Positions 1 through 8,763 of a stretch of DNA of 64,000 bases are shown here, in pieces. The notes under the pieces were generated by a model that was not told the origin of the DNA, ran no database searches, and saw only the letters and a list, made by a program, of their open reading frames with translations. Every line of letters starts with the position of its first letter. The stretch's first letter is position 1. The position numbers and the translations under genes are program-made. The DNA is taken from contig JAPKZQ010000015.1 of assembly GCA_026393675.1 (NCBI GenBank), positions 224,341 to 288,340 on the forward strand, written 5' to 3'. The DNA comes from Acidobacteriota bacterium. GTDB taxonomy: Bacteria > Acidobacteriota > Vicinamibacteria > Vicinamibacterales > JAKQTR01.

Positions 1-1
1 C

Positions 2-526
2 GCGTCGCCCACGGAGGAGCGGGCCGGTGTCTTTCCGGCGTCCGCGAAAACCTACGGGCTTATGGGCCTCACCACACGCCCGCGCGCATCCGTCGAGGCG
101 CGCGATCCGAACGATGAAGTGTTCGCCTGGCCGCACTTGTTGTATCGCGAGCTGTTGGTCGCCCTCGCCGTGATTGTCGTGCTTCACGTCGTCTCGTTGG
201 TGTTCATGGCACCACTCGAGGAGATCGCCGATCCGACGCGCACGCCCAACCCCGCGAAAGCGCCTTGGTACTTCCTCGGGCTCCAGGAGCTGGTGCACTA
301 CTCGGCGCTGGTGGGTGGCGTCATCGTCCCAACGCTGATTGTGCTGGCACTGCTGGTCCTTCCGTATATCGACCGGGGCACATCGGGCTCTGGTCGATGG
401 TTTGCGCCAGAGCGGCGCCTGGCCAATTCGGTGTTCACCACGCTCGCTGTGGTGAGCGTCGTGCTGACGGTCATCGGGACGTTCTTCCGCGGCGCCAACT
501 GGGCGTGGGTGTGGCCATGGAAGTGA
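2..526 (+). CDS. cytochrome b/b6 C-terminal subunit (subunit IV-like), 5' partial
   Basis: Membrane subunit of a quinol:cytochrome c oxidoreductase of the bc/b6f type, the C-terminal cytochrome b domain that helps form the quinol-oxidation site. The visible protein has three hydrophobic helices and a PWYFLGLQEL stretch resembling the conserved region of cytochrome b C-terminal domains. An ATG lies at position 62, but the frame is open to the window edge and the residues just before it (KTYGLMGL) look like the usual beginning of this subunit, so the true start is probably upstream of the window. The stop overlaps the ATG (517) of the multiheme cytochrome, showing a tight operon. The N-terminal cytochrome b and Rieske genes would be expected upstream, outside the window. 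Confidence 0.85.
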   Translation, partial: ASPTEERAGVFPASAKTYGLMGLTTRPRASVEARDPNDEVFAWPHLLYRELLVALAVIVVLHVVSLVFMAPLEEIADPTRTPNPAKAPWYFLGLQELVHYSALVGGVIVPTLIVLALLVLPYIDRGTSGSGRWFAPERRLANSVFTTLAVVSVVLTVIGTFFRGANWAWVWPWK

Positions 527-2520
527 AGCAGATTGCTCCCGCGCGGCTGCACATTCTGCTCGCGTGCCTCGCCGTGGCGTTCCTGCTGATCTTCTCGTGG
601 GTGTTGCTGCGCGAGGGGACCGCCGAGTGGCGCACGACACAGGCGCAATTCGCCAGGCTCGAAGCGACTGTCAAGAACCCGCACCAGCTCGCCCAGGCCG
701 CCAACGTCGGCGGCCCTCACCAGATCTGGCTCGAAGACCTCGGGCGCGTCGACCGCTGCACCACGTGCCATCTCGGGATTGACGATCCCGCGTTTGCCGT
801 CGTCCCTCAGCCGTTCACCGCCCACCCAGGCGCCTGGCTGACGACGCATCCGCCCGACCGGTTTGGGTGCACTGTGTGCCATGACGGTCAGGGCCAGGCG
901 ACCGACTACCGCGCCGCCGCGCATCAACCGCAGGACTTCGAACTGCGGCCGATGCGGCCGCTCGAGACGATCGAAGCCAACTGCGGCACCTGCCACCGCG
1001 CCCTCGACCCGCCGGACGCGCCGCGCCTGGCCGAAGGCCGCCGGCTGATCATCGAGTCTGGGTGCGTCTCCTGCCACGAGATCCCGGGCTTCGAGGGCGT
1101 GACGTTTAGCGGCCCCGCCCTGGCGAGCATCGGCTACAAGGTCCGGCCCGAATGGCTGCGCGCGTGGTTGAAGGATCCGAAAAGCTACCTCTCGCAGTCG
1201 AAGATGGGCAACTTCCGGTTGTCGGACGTGGAAATCGCCAGCCTGCAGGCGTTCCTGCTCTCGCAGCGGGCGGAGGCTCCGCCCGACAGCGCCGGCGTCG
1301 ACTGGTCGAAGGCCAGCGCGGACAACGGGCGCGCGCTCTTCGGCGAGCTGCGCTGCGTGAGCTGCCACGCCGTCAACGGGCGCGGCGGCACGATGGGGCC
1401 CGAACTGACGCGCGTCGGCGACAAGGTGCGCCGCGCCGGGCTCTTCAGCTTCCTGAAAGATCCGCATCGCACGCAGCCGGATACGCCGATGCTGCAGTAC
1501 CGCCTCACCGACGACCAGGTGCGCGATCTCACAGCGTTCCTGCTCGAGCAGTATCGATCGACCGATACGCCCGAGTCGGCGCCGGCCGCCTATCAGGACG
1601 CGCGGGCGGTGGCGGCGGGACGGAGCGTCTTCGAGAAGCGGGGCTGCGCGAGCTGTCACCAGCTCCCGGGCGTGACCGAGTCGGGCCGCATCGGCCCGAG
1701 CCTGGCCGGCATCGCCGATCGCGACCCCGACCAGCTGCTTTACGGCAGCCACATCGTGCGGCACACGACCGAGAACTACATCTTTCTGAAAGTTCTCCTA
1801 CCCAGCGCGCTCGGTCAACCCTCGACGATGCCGACGTTCTCGTTCACGCCCGCCCAGGCGGCGAAGATCGCGCTGGCGCTGGCGGGTATCCGGAAGGCTG
1901 ACCTGCCGGCCTCCTACGTGCGAAACCGCCAACCGCCGGCGCCGTACCGGCCGGCCGGCCGTTTCGGAGAGCTGGTGGACCGATACCGGTGCCTGAGCTG
2001 TCATTCGGTCGGCGGGTACGGCGGCGATCTCTCGACCGTTCCGCTCGATCGCATCGGCAGCCAGTTAAAGCACGACTACATCGCGTCGTACCTGCTGAAC
2101 CCCGGGGCCGTGCGCGTCAGCCTCGAAGCGCGCATGCCGGTGTTCCACATGGCGCCCGACGAGGCAAAAGAGGTCGCCGACTACTTCTCGAGCGTCTTCC
2201 TCGACGACGAACTGGAGCGGTACAACGCGCGTTTCACGCCGGCGGAGGCGCGCCACGGCCAGGAGCTCTACGGGCAGCTCGGGTGCGCAGCATGCCATCA
2301 GCTGGGGACGACCGGCGGGTACGTCGGCCCGGAGCTGTCGCACACCGGCGAACGGCTGAAGTCGGGGTGGATCGCCGCGTTCCTCACGGCGCCGACGCGC
2401 TACAAACCGGGCACATTGCAGCCCGATTACGGGCTGTCGAGCGCCGATGCGCGTGCGCTGACCGCGTATCTGAGCAGCATCGGTGAAGGCGCGGCGGGGA
2501 AGATGGGGGGTACGCGATGA
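517..2520 (+). CDS. octaheme c-type cytochrome of a bc-type complex
   Basis: Membrane-anchored multiheme cytochrome c, 667 residues. I placed the start at the ATG at 517, which overlaps the end of the cytochrome b subunit; the frame is open far upstream but that part is antisense-like shadow. An N-terminal anchor helix (about residues 10-32) is followed by eight CxxCH heme motifs: CTTCH (81), CTVCH (118), CGTCH (156), CVSCH (183), CVSCH (280), CASCH (377), CLSCH and CAACH in the C-terminal third. The last five lie in repeated mono-heme cytochrome c modules. From the operon it most likely replaces cytochrome c1/f as electron acceptor of the complex on the periplasmic side. Stop overlaps the next start (2517) by 4 nt. 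Confidence 0.9.
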   Translation: MEVKQIAPARLHILLACLAVAFLLIFSWVLLREGTAEWRTTQAQFARLEATVKNPHQLAQAANVGGPHQIWLEDLGRVDRCTTCHLGIDDPAFAVVPQPFTAHPGAWLTTHPPDRFGCTVCHDGQGQATDYRAAAHQPQDFELRPMRPLETIEANCGTCHRALDPPDAPRLAEGRRLIIESGCVSCHEIPGFEGVTFSGPALASIGYKVRPEWLRAWLKDPKSYLSQSKMGNFRLSDVEIASLQAFLLSQRAEAPPDSAGVDWSKASADNGRALFGELRCVSCHAVNGRGGTMGPELTRVGDKVRRAGLFSFLKDPHRTQPDTPMLQYRLTDDQVRDLTAFLLEQYRSTDTPESAPAAYQDARAVAAGRSVFEKRGCASCHQLPGVTESGRIGPSLAGIADRDPDQLLYGSHIVRHTTENYIFLKVLLPSALGQPSTMPTFSFTPAQAAKIALALAGIRKADLPASYVRNRQPPAPYRPAGRFGELVDRYRCLSCHSVGGYGGDLSTVPLDRIGSQLKHDYIASYLLNPGAVRVSLEARMPVFHMAPDEAKEVADYFSSVFLDDELERYNARFTPAEARHGQELYGQLGCAACHQLGTTGGYVGPELSHTGERLKSGWIAAFLTAPTRYKPGTLQPDYGLSSADARALTAYLSSIGEGAAGKMGGTR

Positions 2521-2963
2521 GGTATGCGCGCCGATCGGTGACAGCGCTCGCGCTGGTCGGATACGCCGTCGCGATGGCCGCGCTGGTGGGCTGCAACCGG
2601 CCGGCCGCGCGGCCCGGCGATCCGCTGCTCGATGCGATTCGCGCCGAAGAGCGGGGCGCGGGCAATCTCACCTACGCCGAGAGCCAGGGCAGAGCACTGT
2701 TCGCCCACTACTGCGCCACCTGTCACGGCGACGAAGGCCACGGCGACGGTCAGAACGCGTCGAATCTGACGCCACCGCCGCCCGACCTGACGGTGCCGAA
2801 GAACGTCAGCGACCAGGCGCTCGTACGGAAAGTGATTGCGGAGGGGAGTGCGGCGGTCGGCCGCTCACCGCTCTCGCCGCCCTGGGGACGCAGCCTGAGC
2901 CGCCAGGAGATCGACTATCTGACCGCGTACTGTCAGGCGCTCGGCCGAAAGCCGCCGAAATAG
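2517..2963 (+). CDS. monoheme cytochrome c lipoprotein
   Basis: 148-residue exported cytochrome with one CATCH heme motif near residue 66. The N-terminus has a hydrophobic segment ending in LVGC, a good lipobox, so it is probably anchored to a membrane by lipid. ATGA overlap with the octaheme cytochrome places it as last gene of the bc-complex operon; it could be the mobile or docking electron carrier between the complex and a terminal oxidase. A conserved Met ligand is not obvious from sequence alone. Confidence 0.88.
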   Translation: MRYARRSVTALALVGYAVAMAALVGCNRPAARPGDPLLDAIRAEERGAGNLTYAESQGRALFAHYCATCHGDEGHGDGQNASNLTPPPPDLTVPKNVSDQALVRKVIAEGSAAVGRSPLSPPWGRSLSRQEIDYLTAYCQALGRKPPK

Positions 2964-2996
2964 TCGGCACACGCCAACTCGCTCAGTTCCCTGCCA

Positions 2997-3257
2997 GGTC
3001 GCCACCGCCGATAGCGCGCTCGCGACGACGACGATCACTTCCGGGTCCATCGGTGCCACGCCGTACAGCACGGTGACCAGCGCGTGGCGCAGGCCGATCA
3101 GTCCCACGAAACTGAGCGCGACACCGATCGCCACGATCTTGACGCCATCGCGAAGCACGAGACCGAACACCTCGCCGTCTCGCCCCTCTTCCGCGAGGGA
3201 GATGTCGATCGATTCTTTGTGGACATCCATCCCCACGAACATGCTACGTTTCGCCAT
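2997..3257 (-). pseudogene. chimeric remnant: IS110 transposase head fused to ADOP/MacB permease tail
   Basis: The reverse strand encodes, from the ATG at 3257 (preceded by an AAGGAG), about 30 residues typical of the IS110-family DEDD transposase N-terminus (MAKRSMFVGMDVHKESIDIS). At about 3167 the same frame switches to roughly 57 residues typical of the last helices of ADOP/MacB-type permeases (VLYGVAPMDP motif), which loses similarity near 2997. Neither half is functional. The join is in frame, so a chimeric ORF persists. This is a scar of insertion and deletion between the bc-complex operon and the next gene. Confidence 0.7.
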
Positions 3258-3387
3258 GACGGCCTGAAGGACTTCTCCTTTTGCGGAAGACCTTGATGTC
3301 TTCAAGGCGTCATGTTCGGGGACCACTTCTCGGATGGCGCAACGCAGGTACATGAGCGCGCCACCAAAGATAGAAGCACGACCTGAC

Positions 3388-4830
3388 ATGAACATCCTCG
3401 TTACCGGCGCGACCGGGTACATCGGAGGGCGACTCGTCCCGCGGCTCGCGGCGGCCGGACATCACGTCATCTGTCTGGCGCGCGATCCGCAGCGGCTGGC
3501 CGGACGCCCATGGCCGGATGTCGACGTCCGGCAGGGCGACGCGCTCGACGCGAAAACGCTCTGGCGGATTCTCGTCGGCGTGGACGTCGCCTACTACCTC
3601 GTCCACTCCATGGCGACCGGCGCCCGTGGCTTCGGCGAGCGCGACCGGGTCGCGGCTGAGAACTTCGGCACGGCGGCCCGCGTGGCCGGCGTCAAGCGCA
3701 TCATCTATCTGGGCGGTTTGGGCTCGGACGACAAGCCGCTGTCGGCCCACCTGACGTCACGGCACCAAGTCGGGAACGTGCTGCGCGCGTCAGGTGTGCC
3801 TGTGACGGAATTTCGCGCTGCGGTCGTAGTCGGTTCCGGCAGCGTTTCGTTCGAGATGATCCGCTACCTCACGGAACGGCTCCCCATTATCATCACGTCG
3901 CGCTGGGTGACGACGCGCTGTCAGCCGATTGCGATCGCCAACGTGCTGGAATACCTGATGCGCTGCCTCGACGAGCCGCGTTCGATCGGGCGAACGTTCG
4001 AAATCGGCGGGCCCGACGTCCTGACGTATGGCGACATGATGCGGGGGTATGCCGCCGCCCGAGGTCTCAAGCGCTACCTGATTTCGCTACCCGTGTTCAC
4101 GCCACGTCTGTCGTCGTGGTGGGTCGATCTCGTGACGCCGATTCCGGCGGCGTATTCACACCCACTCATCGAGGGATTACGAAACGAGGTCATCGTGCGG
4201 GATCCGAGCGCGCATTACGTCTTCGACATCCGGCTCATTTCCTACGCCGAAGCCGTTCGACGGGCGACCGAGCGTACCCGTTTGGGCGAGGTCGAAACCT
4301 ATTGGGCTGGCGCGCGCGCGGGACTCCAGCCCGGCGTGACCCTGCGCGTTACTGAGGGCATGGTCTCTGAGGAGCGGCGCGTCGGGTCGGCCGCGGCACC
4401 CGCCGACGTGTACGCGGTGTTTGCCGGCATCGGCGGGGCGCGTGGGTGGTTCTACGCCGACTGGCTCTGGCAACTGCGCGGCCTTCTCGATCGGCTCCTG
4501 GGCGGGGTGGGCATGCGGCGCGGGCGGCGCAGCCCGGACGACCTGCGTCCCGGCGATGCCCTCGATTTCTGGCGCGTGGAAACGGTGGAACCGAACCGGC
4601 TCATCCGCCTGCGCGCTGAAATGGGCCTACCCGGATTCGCCTGGCTGCAGTTTGAGGTCCAGCCCCGACCCGCGGACGGGACGCTGCTGATCCAGACCGC
4701 GTTTTTCGAGCCGCACGGTCTGTTCGGCCTCATCTATTGGCACGCCCTGTATCCAATCCACCAGCTCATCTTCTCGGGACTCGCCCGCGCGATCGTCCGG
4801 CGTGCTGAGGCTCGGACGAACCCGCGTTAG
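3388..4830 (+). CDS. NAD(P)-binding (atypical SDR) protein with C-terminal DUF2867-like domain
   Basis: 480 residues from the ATG at 3388, which puts the Rossmann motif (GATGYIGG) at residue 7; an earlier in-frame ATG (3334) would add 18 residues running into the IS scrap. The first ~290 residues are an NmrA-like/atypical short-chain dehydrogenase domain. The last ~150 residues resemble DUF2867/SRPBCC-type domains, an arrangement common in bacterial NAD(P)H-binding proteins of unknown substrate. No membrane anchor is clear, although the end is hydrophobic. Apparently monocistronic. Confidence 0.8.
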   Translation: MNILVTGATGYIGGRLVPRLAAAGHHVICLARDPQRLAGRPWPDVDVRQGDALDAKTLWRILVGVDVAYYLVHSMATGARGFGERDRVAAENFGTAARVAGVKRIIYLGGLGSDDKPLSAHLTSRHQVGNVLRASGVPVTEFRAAVVVGSGSVSFEMIRYLTERLPIIITSRWVTTRCQPIAIANVLEYLMRCLDEPRSIGRTFEIGGPDVLTYGDMMRGYAAARGLKRYLISLPVFTPRLSSWWVDLVTPIPAAYSHPLIEGLRNEVIVRDPSAHYVFDIRLISYAEAVRRATERTRLGEVETYWAGARAGLQPGVTLRVTEGMVSEERRVGSAAAPADVYAVFAGIGGARGWFYADWLWQLRGLLDRLLGGVGMRRGRRSPDDLRPGDALDFWRVETVEPNRLIRLRAEMGLPGFAWLQFEVQPRPADGTLLIQTAFFEPHGLFGLIYWHALYPIHQLIFSGLARAIVRRAEARTNPR

Positions 4831-4942
4831 CACGACCTTGTCAGATTCAAGGATTCGCACTTACCGACCCAGCATTTCGTACTCAGGGGCGGTCCACGGC
4901 GAGGGGGCGAGCGGAATCACGGTGGTAACATAGCACGCAGCC

Positions 4943-5420
4943 AGCGCCAGTGAAGATCCGGCCCCGTGCGGAGAAGGTTCTGCGCGAACCGTTCAGCGCT
5001 CGCCTCGGCAAGGAAGGAAGACCCGATGTCCACAACGACCCAGATGATTCCGGCAGCCGAGGCGTTGCTACTTCAGTCGCTCGTCAGCCCCACCGAACAC
5101 GGAATCGCCAGTCGCGTGCTGGCGAAGACCAGTGGCGGCAACATCACACTCTTCGCATTTGACGCGGGGCAGGGACTCACCGAGCACACGTCGCCGTTTG
5201 ATGCGCTCGTGATGGTCCTCGAAGGCTCACTCACCCTCACGATCGGCGGCACGCCGATTCGCGCGACGCCGGGCACGATCGTGCGCATGCCCGCCGACGT
5301 TCCGCACGCGCTCGATGCGCCTGAGCCGGCTCGAATGCTGCTCATCATGTTGCGGGACCCCAAGGTGGCGTAAAGGGCCCGCTGGCACGGCATCGCACCT
5401 TTTCGCTCCATGCTGCGCTG
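4943..5420 (+). repeat. dispersed direct repeat, copy 1 (cupin cassette)
   Basis: This segment, containing the cupin gene, its leader (starting AGCGCCAGTGAAGATCCGG) and about 45 nt after the stop, reappears in the same orientation at about 15208-15680. The encoded proteins differ at six of 115 residues; similarity fades after the shared GGCATCGC...TTTCGCTC text downstream of the stop. Ends estimated by eye. Confidence 0.85.
5026..5373 (+). CDS. small single-domain cupin protein (copy 1)
   Basis: 115-residue cupin-2-type beta-barrel protein. Start at 5026 follows an AAGGAAG ribosome site; an upstream in-frame ATG at 4966 lacks one. It carries the cupin pattern in reduced form: EHTSPFDALVMVLEG (motif 1, His-containing) and a motif 2 with PADVPHAL. 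Such small cupins act as sensors or simple metal enzymes; no substrate can be assigned. The second copy at 15291 differs by only six residues, including the His/Gln at residue 25. Confidence 0.85.
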   Translation: MSTTTQMIPAAEALLLQSLVSPTEHGIASRVLAKTSGGNITLFAFDAGQGLTEHTSPFDALVMVLEGSLTLTIGGTPIRATPGTIVRMPADVPHALDAPEPARMLLIMLRDPKVA

Positions 5421-5448
5421 GCTGCTGGCCGAGCCGCTTCGGGGACTC

Positions 5449-5477
5449 TTGACAAGATCGTCGACGAGGGGTATATT
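5449..5477 (+). promoter_or_regulatory. sigma70-like promoter of the tetR gene
   Basis: TTGACA (5449-5454), a 17-nt spacer, then TATATT (5472-5477): a near-consensus housekeeping promoter in an otherwise GC-rich region, about 40 bp upstream of the TetR start. The -10 box overlaps the palindromic operator. Confidence 0.75.
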
Positions 5478-5496
5478 GTGAATTAGAATTCACAAT
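5475..5496. promoter_or_regulatory. palindromic TetR operator (autoregulatory)
   Basis: Two perfectly complementary 10-nt arms, ATTGTGAATT and AATTCACAAT, around a 2-nt centre (AG). It overlaps the -10 box of the tetR promoter, so bound repressor would block transcription. The core TGAAT-N4-ATTCA recurs at 6142-6155 in front of the efflux operon. Confidence 0.75.
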
Positions 5497-5519
5497 CGAG
5501 AGAGCAAGGTGAGGGACGG

Positions 5520-6116
5520 ATGGCTGAGAAACGGGACACCGAGATTCGCCGCGAGCAAATCGCCCAGGCCGCCCTGTCGGTGGTCGCCGGCAAGGGCGTG
5601 CGGGGGTTGAGCATCGCGGCCGTCGCGCGCGTCGTCGGCCTCGTCCCGTCGGCCCTGTACCGACACTTCGCGGGCAAGGATGCCATCCTCGATGCCGTCC
5701 TCGACCTCATCAGCGAACGGCTGACCGACCACGTCACCGCCGTCACGCTGGCGCATCCCGACGCGCTCTCGCGCCTGCGCGACCTGCACGGCAGGCACAT
5801 GGAGCTGATTCGCAGCAGCCATGCGATTCCCCGCATCGTGTTTTCGGAGGAAGCCTACAACGGCAATCGCCGCCACCGGGCCAAGGTGGTCTCGTTGGTC
5901 ACGCGCTACCTGGCGCGCGTCGCCGAGATCATCCGGCACGGCCAATTGCAGGGAGAGATTCGGCCGGATCTCGACCCAGAGGCGGTGGCCACCTTGTTTC
6001 TCGGCCTGGTTCAGCCGCCCGCCTTGCTGTGGCAGGTGAGCGGGGGGACGCTGGATCTGACGAAGCACAGCGACCAGACGTGGATGCTGTTCAGCGAAGC
6101 GATTCGGCAGCGCTGA
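5520..6116 (+). CDS. TetR-family transcriptional repressor
   Basis: 198 residues; the N-terminal helix-turn-helix (about residues 10-55, with LSIAAVARVVGLVPSALYRHF) is typical of TetR proteins. The C-terminal ligand domain resembles those of repressors that control RND pumps. Start 5520 has a GAGGGA ribosome site. It lies just upstream of, and codirectional with, a TolC-MFP-RND operon; both share the same operator core, so it probably represses itself and the pump until a ligand binds. The ligand cannot be read from the sequence. Confidence 0.9.
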   Translation: MAEKRDTEIRREQIAQAALSVVAGKGVRGLSIAAVARVVGLVPSALYRHFAGKDAILDAVLDLISERLTDHVTAVTLAHPDALSRLRDLHGRHMELIRSSHAIPRIVFSEEAYNGNRRHRAKVVSLVTRYLARVAEIIRHGQLQGEIRPDLDPEAVATLFLGLVQPPALLWQVSGGTLDLTKHSDQTWMLFSEAIRQR

Positions 6117-6141
6117 GGAGCTCCTTTTTTTGCCAGCGTAG

Positions 6142-6161
6142 TGAATGACGATTCATATAAT
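6142..6161 (+). promoter_or_regulatory. efflux-operon promoter with TetR operator
   Basis: TATAAT at 6156-6161 is a perfect -10 box; the -35 region is weak (TTGCCA at 6130-6135, long spacing). Immediately before it lies TGAAT GACG ATTCA (6142-6155), the same half-sites and spacing as the operator in front of tetR. The tolC start is about 90 bp downstream. Confidence 0.65.
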
Positions 6162-6251
6162 AGGGCCGCGCACCTGAGAGCAGCGGCCGGGTAGGGAAGA
6201 CGGAGGCACGAAGATGTTTAAGCAGGCAAGCGGCCGCCGGGAGGAGAAGAC

Positions 6252-7604
6252 ATGAAACTCGTCGTAGCGCTCCTGTGTGGGATCACCGCCGCGTTGCTGT
6301 CGCCGAGCCCGGCATCGGCCTGCCAGGACGTGCCTGCGTCTCGGCCCGCTGCATCGGTGCACCTGCGACTGGATGAGGCCGTGGGCGCGGCCCTGACGAA
6401 CGCGCCCGCCCTCGCGGCAGCCGACGCCCAGCAACGGGCGGCCCGGTGGAAGGAGCGGGCGATCGCCCGCAGCCGCTGGGGCCAGGTGGACGCCGTCGCG
6501 CTTTACTCGCGCTACCAGGACGACCAACTCCTCCGCCCGATGGCCATCCAGCTGTTCGGGCCTGGGGGCTTTGCCGCGCTACCCTGGGACCGTGATCAGT
6601 TTCACTATGGTCTGACCTTCCAAGTCCCGCTCTATCTTGGGGGACGGCTCTCGGCCACCGTGGACGTCGCCCGGCTCCAAGCCGATCAGGCGGCGCTGCT
6701 TCTCGAAGGTTCCCGGTGGGAGGTGCGGGCGAACGTCACGTCTCTCTACACGGCCGCTCAGGCCCTCGAGGTCGTTATCCGAGCGCTCGACCAGAACCTC
6801 GCTGCGCTCGACGCCACCAGGCTCAAGGTGGTCCTGATGGTCGACCAGGGCCGGCGTCCGGGTCTCGACCTGCTGAAGCTCGATGAGGAGATGGCAGACG
6901 CGCAAGCCCGCAGGGCGGGCCTCGTCGCTGACAACACCCGGGTGCGCAGCCTCGTGCTCGCTCTGGCCGGTCGTGACCCGTGGCTTACGCTCGAGGTCGA
7001 TCCCCTGCCGCCCGGCGAGCCACAGCTCACCCACGGCGGCTCCGAACTGGAGGCCCTGGTGCGGGACAGCTCACCGATCCGCCGCGGGGAATTGGCCACC
7101 GCACAGGCCGAAGCCGGCGTCAGGGTGGCGCGCGCGGCGATGCGTCCGACGGTAAGTGCCCGCGCCAACCTCATGCAGAACTACGGTGTGTCTATGGGTG
7201 ACCAGCTCGGGACATGGGATGTCTCGGTCGCGCTCTCCGTGCCGCTCTTCAACGGAGGCGCCCGATCCGCGGAACTCGCCAGCGCTCGAGAGACCGAGCG
7301 CGCGGCCCGCCAGGCGGCATTGAAGGTTCGTCTCGACCGCGAGGCGCAGGTGGTCGATGCCCTGGCGCGCTTCGAGGCGAGCCGCCAGGCCGTCGTGGCC
7401 GCTCGCGCCCGGATCGCGTCGGCCGCCGAGGCGGCGCGCATCGAACAGATCAGGTACGACACCGGCGCGGGTACTGTCGACGACCTGCTCCGGGCACGTG
7501 CCCACGAACTGGCGGCGGCAAGCGCTCTCGCCCAGGCGCGGGGCGACCAGTTCGCCACCGCCGCCCGGATCAACGCGATTGTGGAAAAGGAGGTGGTGCA
7601 ATGA
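6252..7604 (+). CDS. TolC-family outer-membrane efflux protein
   Basis: 450 residues with a Sec signal peptide (about 1-24, ending ASA) and two halves rich in long alpha-helices, as expected of the trimeric outer-membrane channel that completes tripartite pumps. The start follows GGGAGGAGAAGAC. The stop codon overlaps the ATG of the membrane-fusion gene (ATGA), indicating translational coupling. First gene of the TetR-controlled operon. Confidence 0.92.
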   Translation: MKLVVALLCGITAALLSPSPASACQDVPASRPAASVHLRLDEAVGAALTNAPALAAADAQQRAARWKERAIARSRWGQVDAVALYSRYQDDQLLRPMAIQLFGPGGFAALPWDRDQFHYGLTFQVPLYLGGRLSATVDVARLQADQAALLLEGSRWEVRANVTSLYTAAQALEVVIRALDQNLAALDATRLKVVLMVDQGRRPGLDLLKLDEEMADAQARRAGLVADNTRVRSLVLALAGRDPWLTLEVDPLPPGEPQLTHGGSELEALVRDSSPIRRGELATAQAEAGVRVARAAMRPTVSARANLMQNYGVSMGDQLGTWDVSVALSVPLFNGGARSAELASARETERAARQAALKVRLDREAQVVDALARFEASRQAVVAARARIASAAEAARIEQIRYDTGAGTVDDLLRARAHELAAASALAQARGDQFATAARINAIVEKEVVQ

Positions 7605-8728
7605 AGGCGACGCGCATCGGTGGAGCGGTCTTGGCCGTGCTGCTCATCACGGGTCTTGTCGCGGTGCGTGTGCAGCGGGTGCGCGAGAAGGAGCACGCGC
7701 CTACGCTGGCACCCGCGCCCGTGGTTGTGGCCGTCGCCCGTGTGCGGGCCGGCCAGATGCAGGACGCGCGTCGTTTCCTGGGCGAGGTCGCCGCCCTCGA
7801 AGAGGCGCCACTCGCCGCGCGAATCGTGTCCCAGGTCGTACGCGTCACCGTGCGGGAAGGTGACCCGGTCCGTCGGGGCCAGACGTTGGTCGAGCTGGAC
7901 CCCCGTGAGCTGGAAGACGCGGTCGCCGCTGCGGAAGGGACGGTTACCGCGGCGAGCGAAGGCGTCGCCGCTGCCGAGCAGGGATACGCGGCCGAGCGAG
8001 ACGCGACGGCCCGCGATCAGGTGCTCGTGAACGCCCGTGCGATCGCGCGTGAGCAGTGGGACCGGTCCCAGGCCAGCCTGGCCGCGTCCCGAGCTCGGTT
8101 GGAGTCGGCCCGAGCGCAGCTCACCACGGCGCGCCGGACCCTCGACTCGGCGCGGACGCGACGCGGCTATGCCGTCATCCAGGCGCCATTTGATGGCGTG
8201 GTGTCGGCCCGGCATGTCAGCCCGGGTGATCTCGCTGCGCCCGGCAAGCCGCTCGTCACGGTGGTCAGCACGGCCAGGCTCAGCGTGCGCGTGAAGGTCC
8301 CGGCCGAAAGCGCCGAGTCGATCGCGGTCGGAGCGACGATCCGCGTCGAGACGGCCGGCACGTGGCAGCCGGTCCACGTGTCGCGCGTCTTTCCGGCGAT
8401 GGACGCGTCGCGCCTGGCGACGTTCGAAGCCGATCTGCCCGGGTCGAACCTGCTTCCGGGATCGACGGTGTCAGTCGAGGTGCCACTGCCCGCGGTTTCC
8501 GGCCTCCTTCTTCCGGCCGACGCGGTCCTCGAGAGCGAGAGAGCGCACATCGTCTTTGTGGTCGCTGGAGGGAAGATCCGCATGGTGTCGGTTCGCCTGG
8601 TGGCCCACGACGCGGCCGGTGGCACGGTCGTGACGGGTGCGTTGCGCGAGGGCGACATGGTGGTGGTCGGCCGCCCTTCGCGGCTCATGATGCTGACCGA
8701 CGGAGCGGCGGTGCGCATAGGGGAATAG
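7601..8728 (+). CDS. RND efflux periplasmic adaptor (membrane-fusion) protein
   Basis: 375 residues from the ATG at 7601. It has an N-terminal signal/anchor helix, a split biotinyl-lipoyl domain (halves near EAPLAARIVSQVV and YAVIQAPFDGVV) around an Ala/Arg-rich coiled-coil hairpin, then beta-barrel and membrane-proximal domains. It bridges TolC and the RND pump in the periplasm. No lipobox is visible. Overlaps tolC by 4 nt and is followed by the pump gene after 35 nt. Confidence 0.92.
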   Translation: MKATRIGGAVLAVLLITGLVAVRVQRVREKEHAPTLAPAPVVVAVARVRAGQMQDARRFLGEVAALEEAPLAARIVSQVVRVTVREGDPVRRGQTLVELDPRELEDAVAAAEGTVTAASEGVAAAEQGYAAERDATARDQVLVNARAIAREQWDRSQASLAASRARLESARAQLTTARRTLDSARTRRGYAVIQAPFDGVVSARHVSPGDLAAPGKPLVTVVSTARLSVRVKVPAESAESIAVGATIRVETAGTWQPVHVSRVFPAMDASRLATFEADLPGSNLLPGSTVSVEVPLPAVSGLLLPADAVLESERAHIVFVVAGGKIRMVSVRLVAHDAAGGTVVTGALREGDMVVVGRPSRLMMLTDGAAVRIGE

Positions 8729-8763
8729 GCCCCGATGGCTGATTCGAATCCGAGAGGCTTTCC

